Made by a program: the position numbers and the translations under genes
From: Schoenoplectus triqueter
Lineage: Eukaryota > Streptophyta > Magnoliopsida > Poales > Cyperaceae
Direction of reading: 5' to 3'
Assembly (NCBI GenBank): GCA_964058805.1
Contig: CAXKVV010000276.1
Location: 1 to 64,000, forward strand
DNA length: 64,000 bases
The notes under the pieces: generated by a model
What the model was told of the DNA's origin: nothing
The model's input: the letters and a program-made list of their open reading frames with translations, nothing else
Database searches by the model: none
Shown: in pieces, positions 44,023 to 56,512 of the stretch
Layout: each line of letters begins with the position of its first letter
Numbering within the stretch: the stretch's first letter is position 1

Positions 44023-47000
44023 TTATGCAAATAAGTCTTGCAAGTCGATTATGTCAGCAAGGACTCCAGCAGCAGTTGTGTCATTACCAGCTCCTGCACC
44101 TTGGATCACCAGAGGTGAGTTCTGGTAACACCTACTGTATATTTCCACCTACCAAAAAGCCACCACTTATCATGACAAAAAAGCACAGTTATTGGTGGTG
44201 TGCATATGCATGTGAAATGTTATGTGTTTGGTGTCCAATGAAACTTGTCTTCGTTCCCAGGTGGTGAACATAAAGATAGGACAATTTATATAATGTGTGA
44301 TTGACATGTGTGTGGAGCTAGCAATTGATCTACCCGAAATAATCACCTCAACCAAACTTAATTAAAATTGAATATTCTGCAGAGCCAGGTACTCAGGCTC
44401 AAACCTGAATCAACCTGCAACCTGACAGTTCTGACCAGCCAAAAGTAGCCAAGTGACGGGAATCCAATAGAAAAGAACCGAACAACTGATAATCACGCCT
44501 GCCTGAACCCCACATAATAATATAAGCCCCATAACACGAAGAATAACCAACATCGCCTGTGTGCTGTCAAAATCTCAGAAATATGACTAAAAAAACCCAG
44601 TTTGGAAGCCAAATGTGACCTGACTTGACAAGGCCAGCCCATACCTGACTAATTTTGTAACCTTAATATAGAAGAAATATCAACATGATGGGAAAAATAG
44701 CATACCACATTGTCACCTCCTTTTAATCTTCCAAGTGCAGAATCTTTAGGGAGCTCCCGGATACCTACATTGCAACTGAAAGTAGATCCATTTGCAATAT
44801 TGATTTAGACGAGACAAACTTCAAGATACAAAGCAATAAAAAAAGCAAAAGGAGTGAAGAATTGTACATACCATCCGAGAAAAAAAATCACAAAAAAATG
44901 TTAGTAAAGTATACAGTAACTAACCTTAAATTTTCAACTACACATACATATCGAAGAACATTCCCATTTGCGGAGGCAGATGTGACTCTTGCTTTTAGTT
45001 TTTCATCTAACTGAGACAGACCCTTGGAAAGAAAATCCTCTGTTGACATTGAGCTGGGACCAAATTCAGTTGGATACAAGCTTTCTATCTGTAGGACAAA
45101 GAATAACATGGTGTTAGACAAAAGAGTACAAAACTTAAGATTGAAAAGTTTCTATTTTCTTATCATGCTAATCTGTTCAATAATATAGATCAGAGATGAC
45201 AAGTACATAATTCAAACAATTTTAACCTTTATATCAGTCAACTCAATTCTCCACCCAAGCAGTCTGGCTAGAATTAGTCCCTGCAATATCATATTGGATT
45301 TGTTACACTAACTCCTTATTTTCCAGGCTAGCATTTAAAATGAACTTCCTTTCTGGGATGCTCCGGAATGAACATGGAAAATAGCTCTATATCATTGAAG
45401 ATATAATTTTGCAATAAATTTTAAAATATAAATATTACTCAATAGGAATATACAGAACCTTTCTAGCTACATCCATTCCGCTGAGGTCATCCCGTGGATC
45501 TGCCAAATATATTCCATCAAAAGTATTTCAATAAGAATCCAATGGAAATCAAGAAAACGATTAAGAGAACATAGGTTATGAACTTATTATTATTTACTGC
45601 AAAGCAAAATAAAAGCACTCAAATCCCTAACTGGTAGTGAGGTGTGATACCGATATAATTTAGTTTCATAATGAAACTGGTGGCTCATTCTCTTTTTTTA
45701 CCAAAATAAAAACACCCATCAAAACAAACTCAGAAAGAAAAAAACCATTTGTTATGTGTCCTGAGTCCTGAAACATCAAGGCACATGGAAATGAAATATC
45801 TTATAGAACACTCTGAAGCATAAAAAAAAAATACCAAATATCCCTCCTCTCCTAACTTATTTAAACAGCCCTGCAGTATCAATTTAGGTATTACATTAAA
45901 ATCAAGGAGTGTAAATATTGGTATGTGTTCAAGTAAATGAGGATAGGAAGGATAGATATGGCGTTTTCAATCTTTGCAGGGGTGTTTTTTTTTCTATATT
46001 TCAGACAATGCAGAGTATTCTTAAAATTCTTAGTGATGTGTTATAATAGTATGCAGGGTTATAGGTGATACTCCAAAACCTGGTTCGGTGTAGCCCAGAC
46101 TCTTAGCAGCTCGAACAACTTCACTAAATGCCTTTCCGTCTTCTAGTTCACTCATTACATAACCTAGCGTACCTACGAGGATTGGATTAGAGTTTTTGAT
46201 CAGGTACAATAAATTACTATCTTCTATGAACAGAATGAAGGCAGTAACTACAAATTACAGTACCACTTAAACTCCCAACAATGCGAGAAATGGGATCGCC
46301 GGAGGATATAACACGGGTGACTGACGCTATTACTGGAAGACCAGCACCAACCTGCAAATAAAAACATTTATTAATAGTTAATAGTTATGAATAACATATT
46401 GTTAAATACAAAAGAATAAGGAATGTTAAACATGAATTCTTCTACCTTTGTGTGCCACAGCAAGTAGAAATATCGATGTAAGGAGGGGCAGCTTACAACA
46501 TTGTCACTTTATGAAATGAGAATGCAATTTGCTAACATTTTACTTTCAACATGCTCAAAGTTAAAAGAAGATAAAATCATTTTATCATAAAAGCTTACAG
46601 TTGATTCAAAACGAATTCGGCGGAAGTGAAGAACCAGCTTATCAAAATCCTCCTAAATAAAAAGAAATAATAAATAAGAATATAACAGAAGTAAAAGAAT
46701 CATACTTAGCTTAGGAATAATCTAGAAACAGAAATCATACAATTGCAGAAGTAAGTGGCTTCTTATTTGCAAGAACGACACATGAGCCGAGGCTGCAAAC
46801 CTGCTTTAATATATCAACTGTCTCTGTACTTGCTGAGCAATCAACTACAGCTAAACCTGCAAATTTTTAGTTATGTATAATCAGTATTGGAGCTTCACCA
46901 AAAATCTAGAGGGGGCGGAGGTATCATTTGATAATGTCACCAAAGTCGAGGACCTTAGTGGTACTGGAGGAGATTCCATGCCTTGGAGATCTTTCTATGA

Positions 47001-48405
47001 TACAGTAAAGAATTAAATGATTCTAGAAATGATGACATCACTACATGTTTATTTGGAATCTTTTACATTTAAAATTCATCTGTGATACTTGAAAAGACTT
47101 AAAAAGTTTAAAAAATAAAACTGAATGCTCTTTTTTTTGAGCTTTAAATGCTGACTTGACAGGGGGGGGGGGAAGCTGTCCAATCCATAGTTAGAACTGA
47201 AAATAATACCCTCACTTGATTAATTTTGAAATTTAAGAGGGGGCCGGGGCCCAATTTGGCTTAAGGAAGCTCCGCCTCTGTGTATAATACAAACTCATTA
47301 TCATTAAAATTCAATAAAAAGACCATTGAATGATAAAATCTAATCGATAATTTTTCTGAAATATAATCAAATAGTTTACTGTGCTTGCAAGAACACCAGA
47401 TCTAAATAGATATAACATTCATGCACGCTAATTCAATTATATGTGCACATTACTTGCAAATACAAAAATGTTTCAGGTATAATAAATGTGTGTCATCTTA
47501 ATAGGGGGCACGTTAAATAATGGTTTCCCATAATATCAATCAATAAACTTCTTCAGACTTTATGCATAAATTCATAATGGACTTTGTTTTCAGCTGACAC
47601 CACAACCTGTGTACAAGCTAATTACATGAGTAACTTATTTAACAAAAATCTTATTTTACCGAATTAAAGTCCTGAATTTTAAGGTCAAAAATATCATGGA
47701 AAAGCATGGGAAAGCATATTAGTAAACAAGACAGTAGAATACAAACCTGCAGTTCTTCCAAGGCTACTCACAATATGAAGAATTTTGTCTAGGGCCTCTT
47801 TGTCGGTATATAATTGACAATGACCTGAAACGACAAAAATAAACAACAATCAGGGGCTAATTTGGAACTTTTCTGCGATGATGCCTGTAGCCTCAGAAAC
47901 TTTCTGTGTTAAAATAAGTATACCAAGATTGAGTAAGGATTTAAGTGGTGATCCTGCTGACTTGACACGGCATATCTTGGCCAAAAACTCATCGTCCATC
48001 CCGGTCAACATGACATCATCTGACACCAGTAACGATCTACTATCTGATACACCCACCACTCTTATTACAATACCCTGTCAGGTAAAAAATGTTTAACAAA
48101 CTTGTGCTCGATTTTACCCTGGTTTTGACACTTTGATGTCCACTGGAAGTAATAAGCAGGTCCTCAGTTTGTGTATGGAAAATAGACATTTTGCCAAAAC
48201 CAAAGGGTGAACAAATGACCCCATTTTCAAAACAAGATTAGAAAGACATTGATTCTGGTAAGGACATTAAATCAAAGAAGCTAAGAGTAGGTAAATAAAA
48301 TACGGTTACCTGTTTGGAGTGGAGAGATCGGCAGGAGACGACGTGGTCCAGGAGCTGGCGGCCAACGCCGCCACAACCCAAGAGGATGATCGGTATAGTC
48401 TTCAT
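44023..48405 (-). CDS. HSDH: Homoserine dehydrogenase, monofunctional, 12 exons, 376 aa
   Basis: It reduces aspartate-4-semialdehyde to homoserine with NAD(P)H on the branch to Thr, Met and Ile. Exons on the minus strand: 48405-48310, 48074-47924, 47824-47747, 46856-46741, 46652-46599, 46351-46264, 46172-46080, 45499-45459, 45280-45227, 45088-44925, 44775-44706 and 44148-44023. All introns are GT-AG and the phases close to 1131 nt including TAA. Motifs in order: [19 protein letters not shown] (Rossmann loop GCGGVG, residues 10-15), [76 protein letters not shown] with VARK (family signature), and [20 protein letters not shown] near the C-terminus. No plastid transit peptide is seen in this frame, and the length fits the family (about 376). 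Exon 2 is diverged from relatives. Intron 3 contains a GGGGGCGG...CCGCCTC-bounded insertion (46911-47281). Confidence 0.93.
46911..47281. mobile_element. hAT-like insertion in homoserine dehydrogenase intron 3
   Basis: GGGGGCGGAGGTATC at the left and GAAGCTCCGCCTCTG at the right form rough inverted ends like those of the GGGGCGGA hAT MITEs. It contains a G8-9 run at 47162-47171. A target duplication is not clear. Confidence 0.4.
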
Positions 48406-50132
48406 GAATTCGCGCTTGATCGATCGAATATCCTTTCGAGCTTAGTTTCTTTAATTAAGAACGATATCAGATGGCAAAATGAAATCTCGGAGAGGCAGGG
48501 AAAAGGAGGCCGCCGCTTGCTTCCAAGGAAACAACTCAGACAAGCACTAACCGGAGAGTGTCACAACTGAACTCACAAGTCACGACTCACGACTCACGAC
48601 TCACGACTGAGAAGGGTATTGAATTTCTCTGGCAGCCTATCTGCGTACATTGATGTTGTCGATTGTGAGTAGGGTGCTTGAGCGGTTGAGCCGCTCAGCC
48701 GCTTCAGCGGACTCTCGAGTCTGGACTGGGCTGTTGGTGGCTTGGTGCTGAGTGAATTCTATGGACTGGACTCTTTCAAAGGATGCTACCAAGAAAATAA
48801 AAACGAGATAATTCATCAGTTCAACTCAGTTTAAATTTAATTTTTTACCGATTACTAACTATGTCATATTGAGATAAAAGATCAGTGTCAAATGACGTCT
48901 TCAGTTTAAATTTAAAAGGCATGATTTCAACTTATATTCTTTCACTAAACTAAATATAATTTTATGTTATATATATTTTCATGAGTTTTTTGAATTGTAT
49001 TTAAATATTCAAATCAAAGTTTAAAAGTTATGCTCATTTAAAATTTGAATTATTCCTTCATAATTGAACTTCTCAAATTATTTTATTTTTTCTATCATTT
49101 CTACATGTATGATTTAAAAAATATTTAAGTATTTGCTCATTTTTTATGTTTAATATTTTTATACATGATGAGCGGGTATCGAAATTTTTATTTCAAATCA
49201 TACATATAAAAATAAATAATATAATAAAACTTCAACAAAAAGTACTAATGAATAATTTAAAATAATCTGAAAATTTCATAAACAGATCTACATACATAAC
49301 ATAAAATTATATCTAGTTAAGTTAAATGATGTGAGATAGAATCATGCCAAATTTAAACCGAAAGATATCACCTAACCTTAAGTCTTTAATCTCAGCGTGA
49401 TGTTGTCAGTTGCTGTGCAGAAAAATTGAGATTTAAAAGACATGAATCAAAGTTACGCCTTGACTAGATCATGTGTAAATAACTTCCTTTGTAGACTTTT
49501 GATGTAGATTTATTTAATATTCATATTGTTTAAGCAAAAATTCCTCACACAACCTGCCTTCATGCAATCTCCAGTTGTTAACAAATGGATGGGAACAATT
49601 CTTAGCGAGTTTTTGTTAAAACTTAAAAAACCAGTCACTGCGGCCAGAGGCGCTCGGGAGACCAAAAGAGCGGAAAAGAAGGATGCCTCCGGTGTGCGAT
49701 GGAACGATCTCTGACACGGTCACTGTATTTTAGCCCGTTCATCTACAGTGAAGCTCTTAAGAATTAAGAGTATTATTATTGTTATCATATTATGATGTTA
49801 TATTGGTATGCTTTCACTTTGTTTGTCCTGCATTAAAAGGGTTTTCCTACCTCACCAAGTTAACATACGAAAAAAAAAAATCAAAACGACAACAAATTTC
49901 TTCCTTCTAACTAACAAATTCACTCGATCAATTGTCCTTGAGCTGATTACTTCTATTCATTCGGGGCACATTGTCAGAGCTTTACACATGACATAACCGA
50001 CAACAAAAGAACACCTAACATGGGCATGCAAATAGACAGTGTTCAATCAAAGGAGCAAACGAATTAGACTAACCTAACTGTGAAAGTGAGACCAATAACC
50101 CCTTTGTACACCACAACCTTTCTACTCTATTT
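48406..50132. other. Intergenic between two minus-strand genes
   Basis: It holds the 5' region of homoserine dehydrogenase (a small CGACTCA tandem repeat, four units of 9 bp, at 48580-48610, and a GAGCGGTTGAGCCGCTCAGC palindrome near 48680) and then AT-rich sequence. No other gene is supported. The 3' UTR of the decapping gene should lie near its right end. Confidence 0.45.
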
Positions 50133-53100
50133 CTAACAGGCAGATAAGGCCGACTCAGCAGCCTTTATAATCTCTGCATAATCAAAATGGAAGTTTCTGA
50201 AGCTCTTGCCAGGACGATTGTCAATCAATTTTGGTTCTGGCGCCTTGAAAGTGGAACTCTCTGCTCCATCAGCAGTACTTGCTTTTGCTTTCCATACTGT
50301 CGTGCCTGAAAAGATGTCAAGAAAGAAGACGTTGAGTGTACTTCAAAAGTCACCGAATACGAGATTTTATAATCCTGGATTTTAAATATTATCTTTTTAT
50401 AAGAGATTCATAAATAGTTATATTTCAGTGTTCTGCTTCAAGGGTAAGTGCTGCTCATGGTCATCTAACACAGTTTTTGAGCTATCTGATGGTCATCAGT
50501 TAAGAGTTCAAATAAATATTATTTAGCAGTAGAGTAGTGCCTGTTTGTTCCCACATAGTAACATTGACCTTTAGTACCAAATATAAAAGAGTGACATACC
50601 TTTCACAGGTGGGTCCGATTTCTTAGCAATTAGAGCAGGATCAGTACTTAACCATGTTTGCAATGGCCTGAAAAGATACAACGAGAGTTATTACAAACAA
50701 CAAAAATTCTAATAAAGGGATGCTTCCACAAAAGAGAAGAAAATGCAGAACTACATTTATATCATAAAGCTCAGGTAGAGAGGAGAAAGATGTAGTCACA
50801 AAAAAAAAGAAAGAAGGAAAGCCTTGCTACAGGCAATGGAACAATCTATGGATGCAAAAATATTTAAGCAGGGGAAAGTACACTGACTTCAAAAAGGGAG
50901 CAACCATGTAAAGCTTCAGGCCATTTACGGAGCGAGTTATCATTTCATCACAAGCTGGTTCAAGTTCATCCAGTCTATGCCATGCTATTTCCTTTAACAA
51001 TGGACAAAGTAACATTTAATCTAAACTACAAGATTACAAATTGCTCAATATTAAATTTTGACCAGAATTCTATTTTATTTCCAAGCAAAAACTGAGCCTC
51101 GAAAAATGTGTTCAACTGTTTGGTTGACCAAGCTCAGTGTGCGTTGTAATTTGTACTGACTATCATTTAACATGGTGCATTTATTTGATTCTGTGGGTCT
51201 CTTGATAAAACTTGCAATAGATCTATTAGATTTTTGGAGCTTGACCTAGTGAATATAGACTGATCATGAGATTATGCATTTTCTTTTCTTCTTTTTCTTC
51301 AACTCCTGATAACCACAATCGATAAGCACAGAAGGCCAATGAGAGAAGAAATATCATACACTTATCTCCTTTTTAGTTTGAGGGGCGAAAGCAGTATTTG
51401 CACTAACAGACGGTATGATAAAAAGACGAAGCCTTTGTGTACCAAGGTGTGTTTCTAGATGATCTCCCACTTTCAAAAGGCCTCTCAGATCAAATCCTGT
51501 TTCCTCCTCGACCTGCAAGAAGAAACAAAATATATTGTAAAAAGCACGCCAAAAAATAAAAATGTGATGGCAACTCGAACTCTAACAACCTAAACAAAAT
51601 ACAAATTAAAAACCAAGTGGATAGATAAAGCTTACTTCTCTTATAGCAACATGATCGTCTTCCTCATCTTTGCCTCTTTTACCTCGAGGGAAACTCCAAC
51701 AAGACCCTGCCTTCCATCCTTTCACTAGCAAACACTACAAAACAAAATATAATAATAAGTTGTCAACTTTCATGTGCTTTGAGAGTTAAATCTTTACCTG
51801 ATTATTTACAAAGAAACAAAGAAAGAATTCTGTGCAGTTAGCACTAATTCCTCTCAAACCAAGGGATCATAAATTTGATAACTGAGGGATAAAGTCTAAC
51901 AAAATATACAATTAGCTACAAAAAATCTCAGGTATGCCCCTACTAGACATCAAAGTATCACATACAAACTCTACAAAGAATGAATTATCATCACAATCTC
52001 AGAAACAAATTTTAGATTAAAATATGAAATATACACCATACACCCAAATCTCCATGCTTTCTTTAGAATCACCGATAAAACCTCTTATCCTTCCTCCTTT
52101 ATGCAGACACGACAAGTACAAAGGGGGTACAGAAACTCTAGGAGCAATTGGGATGAAGACTACTAGGAACCTATTAATTGTTCTTAATGGGAATATGTGA
52201 TGAAATCATATATTGTAACTATGTGCACATATTCCGAATCATCCCAAGGGTATACAAATATTTCGGACATTTTCCAGCAGTATACAAAAGTACACACATA
52301 AATTCCAAACCTGATGATCATGTATGAATAACAACTCAGGTTAGGACCTATTTTAAAAGATTTAAACATCTTCTAATCACTAGCTCTTTGATTCCTTTGC
52401 CAAATACAATCTAATTCAACTACTTTTCTTGTGGAAGATTATAACCAACATCTTTCTTCTTTATTAGCACAATATGATCAACATGACTAAACCAGAGTTA
52501 ATATCTAATTACTTTATTTTCCAGTCACTCAACCTTTTACCTAGTCCATGAAAATTCAAAAGCTGAAAACTCACTTCTAGCTAAATTTTGACTCACACAA
52601 AAATGCAAGGATATAAAAATATCCGCCGCTATATGAAACTTTTAGTTCTAATTAGGAAAAAAATCTTGATAGAAATACAGATTTGTTTAGAAAGCATACT
52701 CTCTCATTAGTATCATCCAGAATAATGGCTCCAGAAACAGGAATTGAGAATTTGTAGTCCGTAAATTCTCTGTGGATGTCATCAAGGTATCTAATGTATG
52801 GCCTCAGCTGAGCGCAATTGTTGAACACTGTCGACAAAAGAAAATAAATAAGAATGACATACAGAAAAAGAAAATAAACACGTAAGCTAAACAGATAATG
52901 CAAAAACAACCGATGTCATAGTGCTGGTATGGCATGATATTATTAACATTGTTTTCTCTGCACAAGGAAACATCAAAAAACTACTAAAGCATTATTTCTT
53001 TCTTACACCCTCTTTTGTTTCTTAATTGTGTAGATATTTCACACATGCCAAAGAAATCCTTAAGCATTATTTTCTTGGTTTACATAAGCATTATTTCTTA

Positions 53101-53824
53101 ATTGCACATATGTATGTTATTTACCTATTATGCAGATCCCCAAACAAGAAACTCAGCTACATCACCAAAACACATATTGTAGCTCATGCCTAGTCCTTTC
53201 ATTTCAATTTTTTAACTCAAGAATAATAGAACCAAAACTTATATTGGTAGCACTTTATCATGAAATGGTATCACCATGTATGAGTGTATGACAACTATTC
53301 CATTTTTCAGTAGAACTTTCAAACCAGTATCTTGAGTCAAAGAAAGCACAATACTTAAGACAGTGAACTCCTTGAAGGAGAGGGATCTGAGAGAAGGATT
53401 TTGTTCAACCGAGTTGTCTTCATAAAACCAATGTGCTTGTTCCATTAAAAAAAGAATTCGCTCAAATGATTCCAGATCTTCTTTTGGTACATTCAACAAA
53501 AATCGGCTGGAAAAGCAAGTAAAATAATAAAGTAAATAATTATTTGAGTAGAAAATAAGGATAATCAGGTCAAAAACTGGTGCACATGATGAAGTCTGGT
53601 CCTGCAGTTCTAATTGATACTATTTGACACAGAAGTAGAGCAAGAAGAAACCAAAACAGGTAATTATTAATTAATTTGGGCACAATCAATTAAAAATCCA
53701 CAAAACAAAAGTAATCAAACAGAAAGAAAAGAAAAGAGAAGAAGGGTATGATATACCTGCACAGATCGTCTAGGAGTTCCTGAGACGGGAGGCCTTTTGA
53801 GGTGGCACGGTTATTTCCCACCAT
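50133..53824 (-). CDS. DCP2: mRNA-decapping enzyme subunit 2 (Nudix hydrolase), 8 exons, 314 aa
   Basis: It removes the m7G cap from mRNA as m7GDP, normally with DCP1 and VARICOSE in cytoplasmic P-bodies. Exons on the minus strand: 53824-53757, 53506-53355, 52827-52700, 51734-51636, 51512-51360, 50991-50888, 50667-50600 and 50305-50133, all GT-AG, summing to 945 nt with TAG. The N-terminal DCP2 box A reads GLPSQELLDDLCSRFLLNVP, then FERILFLMEQAHWFYEDN. The Nudix fold begins VSGAIILDD. The Nudix box is complete at about residues 134-156 (GKRGKDEEDDHVAIRE then VEEETGF), with all catalytic Glu present. Box B follows (EIAWHRLDELEP...NGLKLYMVAPFLK). The C-terminus carries PGKSFRNFHFDYAEI, the conserved end of plant DCP2. 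It is slightly shorter than usual (about 320-370), with a short linker between box B and the end. It looks intact. Confidence 0.93.
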
Positions 53825-54430
53825 TTCTCAAATTGTCACGAATTTACTACAGTATCCAGAAGTAAAAGCTATATCAATTAGAAATTCAATTCATTTTTAA
53901 AAGGATTGAAGTTAGAAACCAAATTTGTTCGGTTCGGAAACTAATTCGACTTCTGTCAACACTAAACGACTAGGGGGGGCATCCTACCCTACACGGGCTA
54001 CACCAGTGAGCGAATAGGTCAACCCGAACCTCAATGAGTAAGAGAATACCAGATCGACGATGAAGAGCGCGTAATCCCCTGCGTGATGAAAATCGAAGAA
54101 AAATGGTGTGAGATAGCTAATGCTAGCTATCACTTATCAGGCGCGGTAGGCCTGGAAACAAATGGAGTCGAGCAGTTGGGCGCTCTACACTCTCCATGCA
54201 GGTTGGATCATACGGCCGGATCGGATTTCCATCTCCTCATTAATGGTTCAGATCAGATCGACGACACGTAAAAGAATGTTAATTTTGTATCAACTTCGAA
54301 CACATAATTTTGTATCATTTTCTAATTAGAAAATATAAAAAAAGAAAAATATATTATCAATATATCGCATTATTCAATAATACGAACCAACACAGAGGCC
54401 GAGCCAGCTTCCTGTCTTAGGAGGTGTCAG
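53825..54430. other. 5' flank of DCP2 and spacer
   Basis: Less AT-rich than average at 53940-54270, probably including the DCP2 promoter and 5' UTR. The 62-codon plus-strand ORF at 54083 has no recognised domain. Confidence 0.4.
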
Positions 54431-54439
54431 AAAGAAAAT

Positions 54440-55126
54440 TAAACTAATGTGCAAACTATTTGATAGACTATTGAGGAGGGAGAGCAATAAATTTCTTTGC
54501 AATTATTTTACTTAAGATGATATATTTGTGAGTGATTCTTTTGATTGCTGTGTTGATTTTCAATTTTTTGCCATAATTTTTCTGTTGTCTCATGGTAATA
54601 GAAATGTTGGATAATTGAAGCTCAAGTGAGTTGGTGCTCAGTGTCATATCTTGGTTATTCATCATATTTCGCTCCTCTTATTCTTTGGCTCCAATTTTTG
54701 GTCGGATTTTGTTTCCATTGCTGTCTTGGCCCAAGAAATATAATTCCTCCCATTTAACAGAACGTTGGTTAATTTTTGAGCTAAATTAAAATCAGAATTT
54801 GTTCTCAGTCTTGTTGAATTTTGATTTGGATTTGAATCAAAACTGAACATTGGACTCGCATCTGTCATGTTGACAGTGACTTGATTTGATAGTTTTTGAA
54901 TTACTGTTGTTGAATTGATCTTTGCTGATGTATAATCAATGTTTCTAGTGTGGGATCAGCTTTTCTGGTACGAGATAGTTTTATTGGTTATTGTGGGATG
55001 GTTTTATTGGTACTGGACTGTTGTGGTATGCTGCGCTTTTACTAAGGCGCCTTTACTATTCCCTCTGTTGACTTTTGCTATTGTTGCTACGGAATTGAAC
55101 TTTACTCAGATACTACTCTGATAACA
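54440..55126 (-). pseudogene. Copia retrotransposon gag remnant
   Basis: Minus strand: MTDASPMFSFDSNPNQNSTR, then LLNGRNYISWAKTAMETKS (54868-54680). This matches the N-terminal part of plant Copia gag proteins, where L-NG-NY-W is typical. A second frame (54665-54468) continues with QQKNYGKKLKINTAIKRITH-type sequence. A frame break lies between them. A diverged initiator-tRNA binding site (CTCTGATAACA) at 55116-55126 separates gag from the LTR to the right. No protease, integrase or reverse transcriptase is seen. Confidence 0.6.
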
Positions 55127-55360
55127 TGTGAAGTTTATGAGATAGCTTTTATAATAACATTTATTATATGAATTATTGATTATAAGAGGCATAAACCCCG
55201 AATGCTATATGTATATGAATGCAACAGTAAGAATAACTATCATTGGTACCAATAGTATCGTTGGCTCTAATAAAACCGTTAGCATCGTTTCTAATTACTA
55301 GCATGTGATGAATAGTTTCTGAGATTAATTAAATCACTCTAATCACTCGATTTCTTAACA
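55127..55360 (-). mobile_element. LTR of the Copia remnant
   Basis: The 234-bp segment starts TGTGAAG and ends TTCTTAACA (TG...CA ends), directly after the primer-binding site. Together with the gag piece it forms the 5' end of a minus-strand Copia element. Confidence 0.5.
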
Positions 55361-55425
55361 ATGAGAATTAAGGATATATATAATTTCCCTCCTATTTCTC
55401 CTTGACAAGACGGGGATCATGCATG

Positions 55426-55859
55426 CGGGAGTAGATCTACATTGGTCCAGGGGAGTTAACTGACCCTCTGGATTTTGAAAAATAGTGCTTTATGTTAAAA
55501 TTTTGTGAATATGATCCCCTTGAAATTAATTTTTAACCCTCTCTGAATTGTTTGATTAATTTTTATTGAGAAAAAAATATTTATTACCGTGAATAATGAA
55601 AAAATTATACAAAAGTTTTAGAATATGAAGTCCATAAAGGAATTTTTTCTTCATTGGTATAATTATTTATTATTTTGAGTTTTATTTTTTTATTATTTTT
55701 AATATAAAAATATATTATTTTGATAATTTTTTATTAGGTAAAAATATATGGTAAATTATTATTTTTATGTAGTACCCGATTAGTTAATGAGTTTGAATTC
55801 GACAAGCTATTACAATCCGATTATTGACCCTCCTAATTAAAATTCTGCATCCACCCCTA
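55426..55859. mobile_element. 434-bp hAT MITE, copy 2
   Basis: The perfect 8-bp duplication CATGCATG lies at 55418-55425 and 55860-55867, although the right flank is itself a CATG repeat. The ends CGGGAGTAGATCTACATTGG and AAATTCTGCATCCACCCCTA are inverted partners. The interior matches 40927-41358 (GGATTTTGAAAAATAGTG, CTGAATTGTTTGATTAATTT, AGTACCCGATTAGTTAATGA). Confidence 0.8.
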
Positions 55860-55867
55860 CATGCATG

Positions 55868-56504
55868 CATGCATGATTAGGCTGTGACCCACAAAAAGAA
55901 TGGTACGTATTGGAGAGTGTTCATGGTGAGGTTAGGGTTTCGACAAGGTTGAGGGAGAGGCAAAATGATGCGACATGCAGAGGCATGGCAGCATAAACAA
56001 AAGATAGGCGTGTGGTTGCGAGGTACTTCTTCACATAAAGATAGATGTGTCGTTGTTATTTCAACCTCTCGACGCCGTCATATTTGACAAGAAAGTGACG
56101 ATATTGTCAGATTTCATCAAGACAAAAGTATCAAATGAACTCTAAATTAAACTATCTACTTTAATAATCCAAATAATTTTATCTTCAATACATATAAAAT
56201 ACAAAAATTCCTTTTAGTAATGAATATCATCTTGTTTGATTTTTATTGAATCAGATTATTACTCATTAAGTACTCTAGAATACTTTAATTCTTAAATCGC
56301 TATCTGAGATTTTTAAAATCAAACCAAGACTCCTCTTTTATATAATAATTCATTACATAATATTTGAAATGAAGAAATATTAATAATTTGATTTCAAAAC
56401 AGAAATAACAAAAAATAATGATGAATAAAAAATTAAGTTAATGACGAGATAAATTTTAAAAGACAATAAAAAAATGGCAGGAGAGAATAAGTAGACATTC
56501 ATCA
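55868..56504. other. Intergenic, no gene seen
   Basis: AT-rich spacer between two hAT elements. Confidence 0.4.
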
Positions 56505-56512
56505 GTCTCACC

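Noticed and set aside
49526..49714. 62-codon plus-strand ORF with a basic Lys/Arg tail
   Set aside because: Short, with no domain, no splice context and unremarkable composition.
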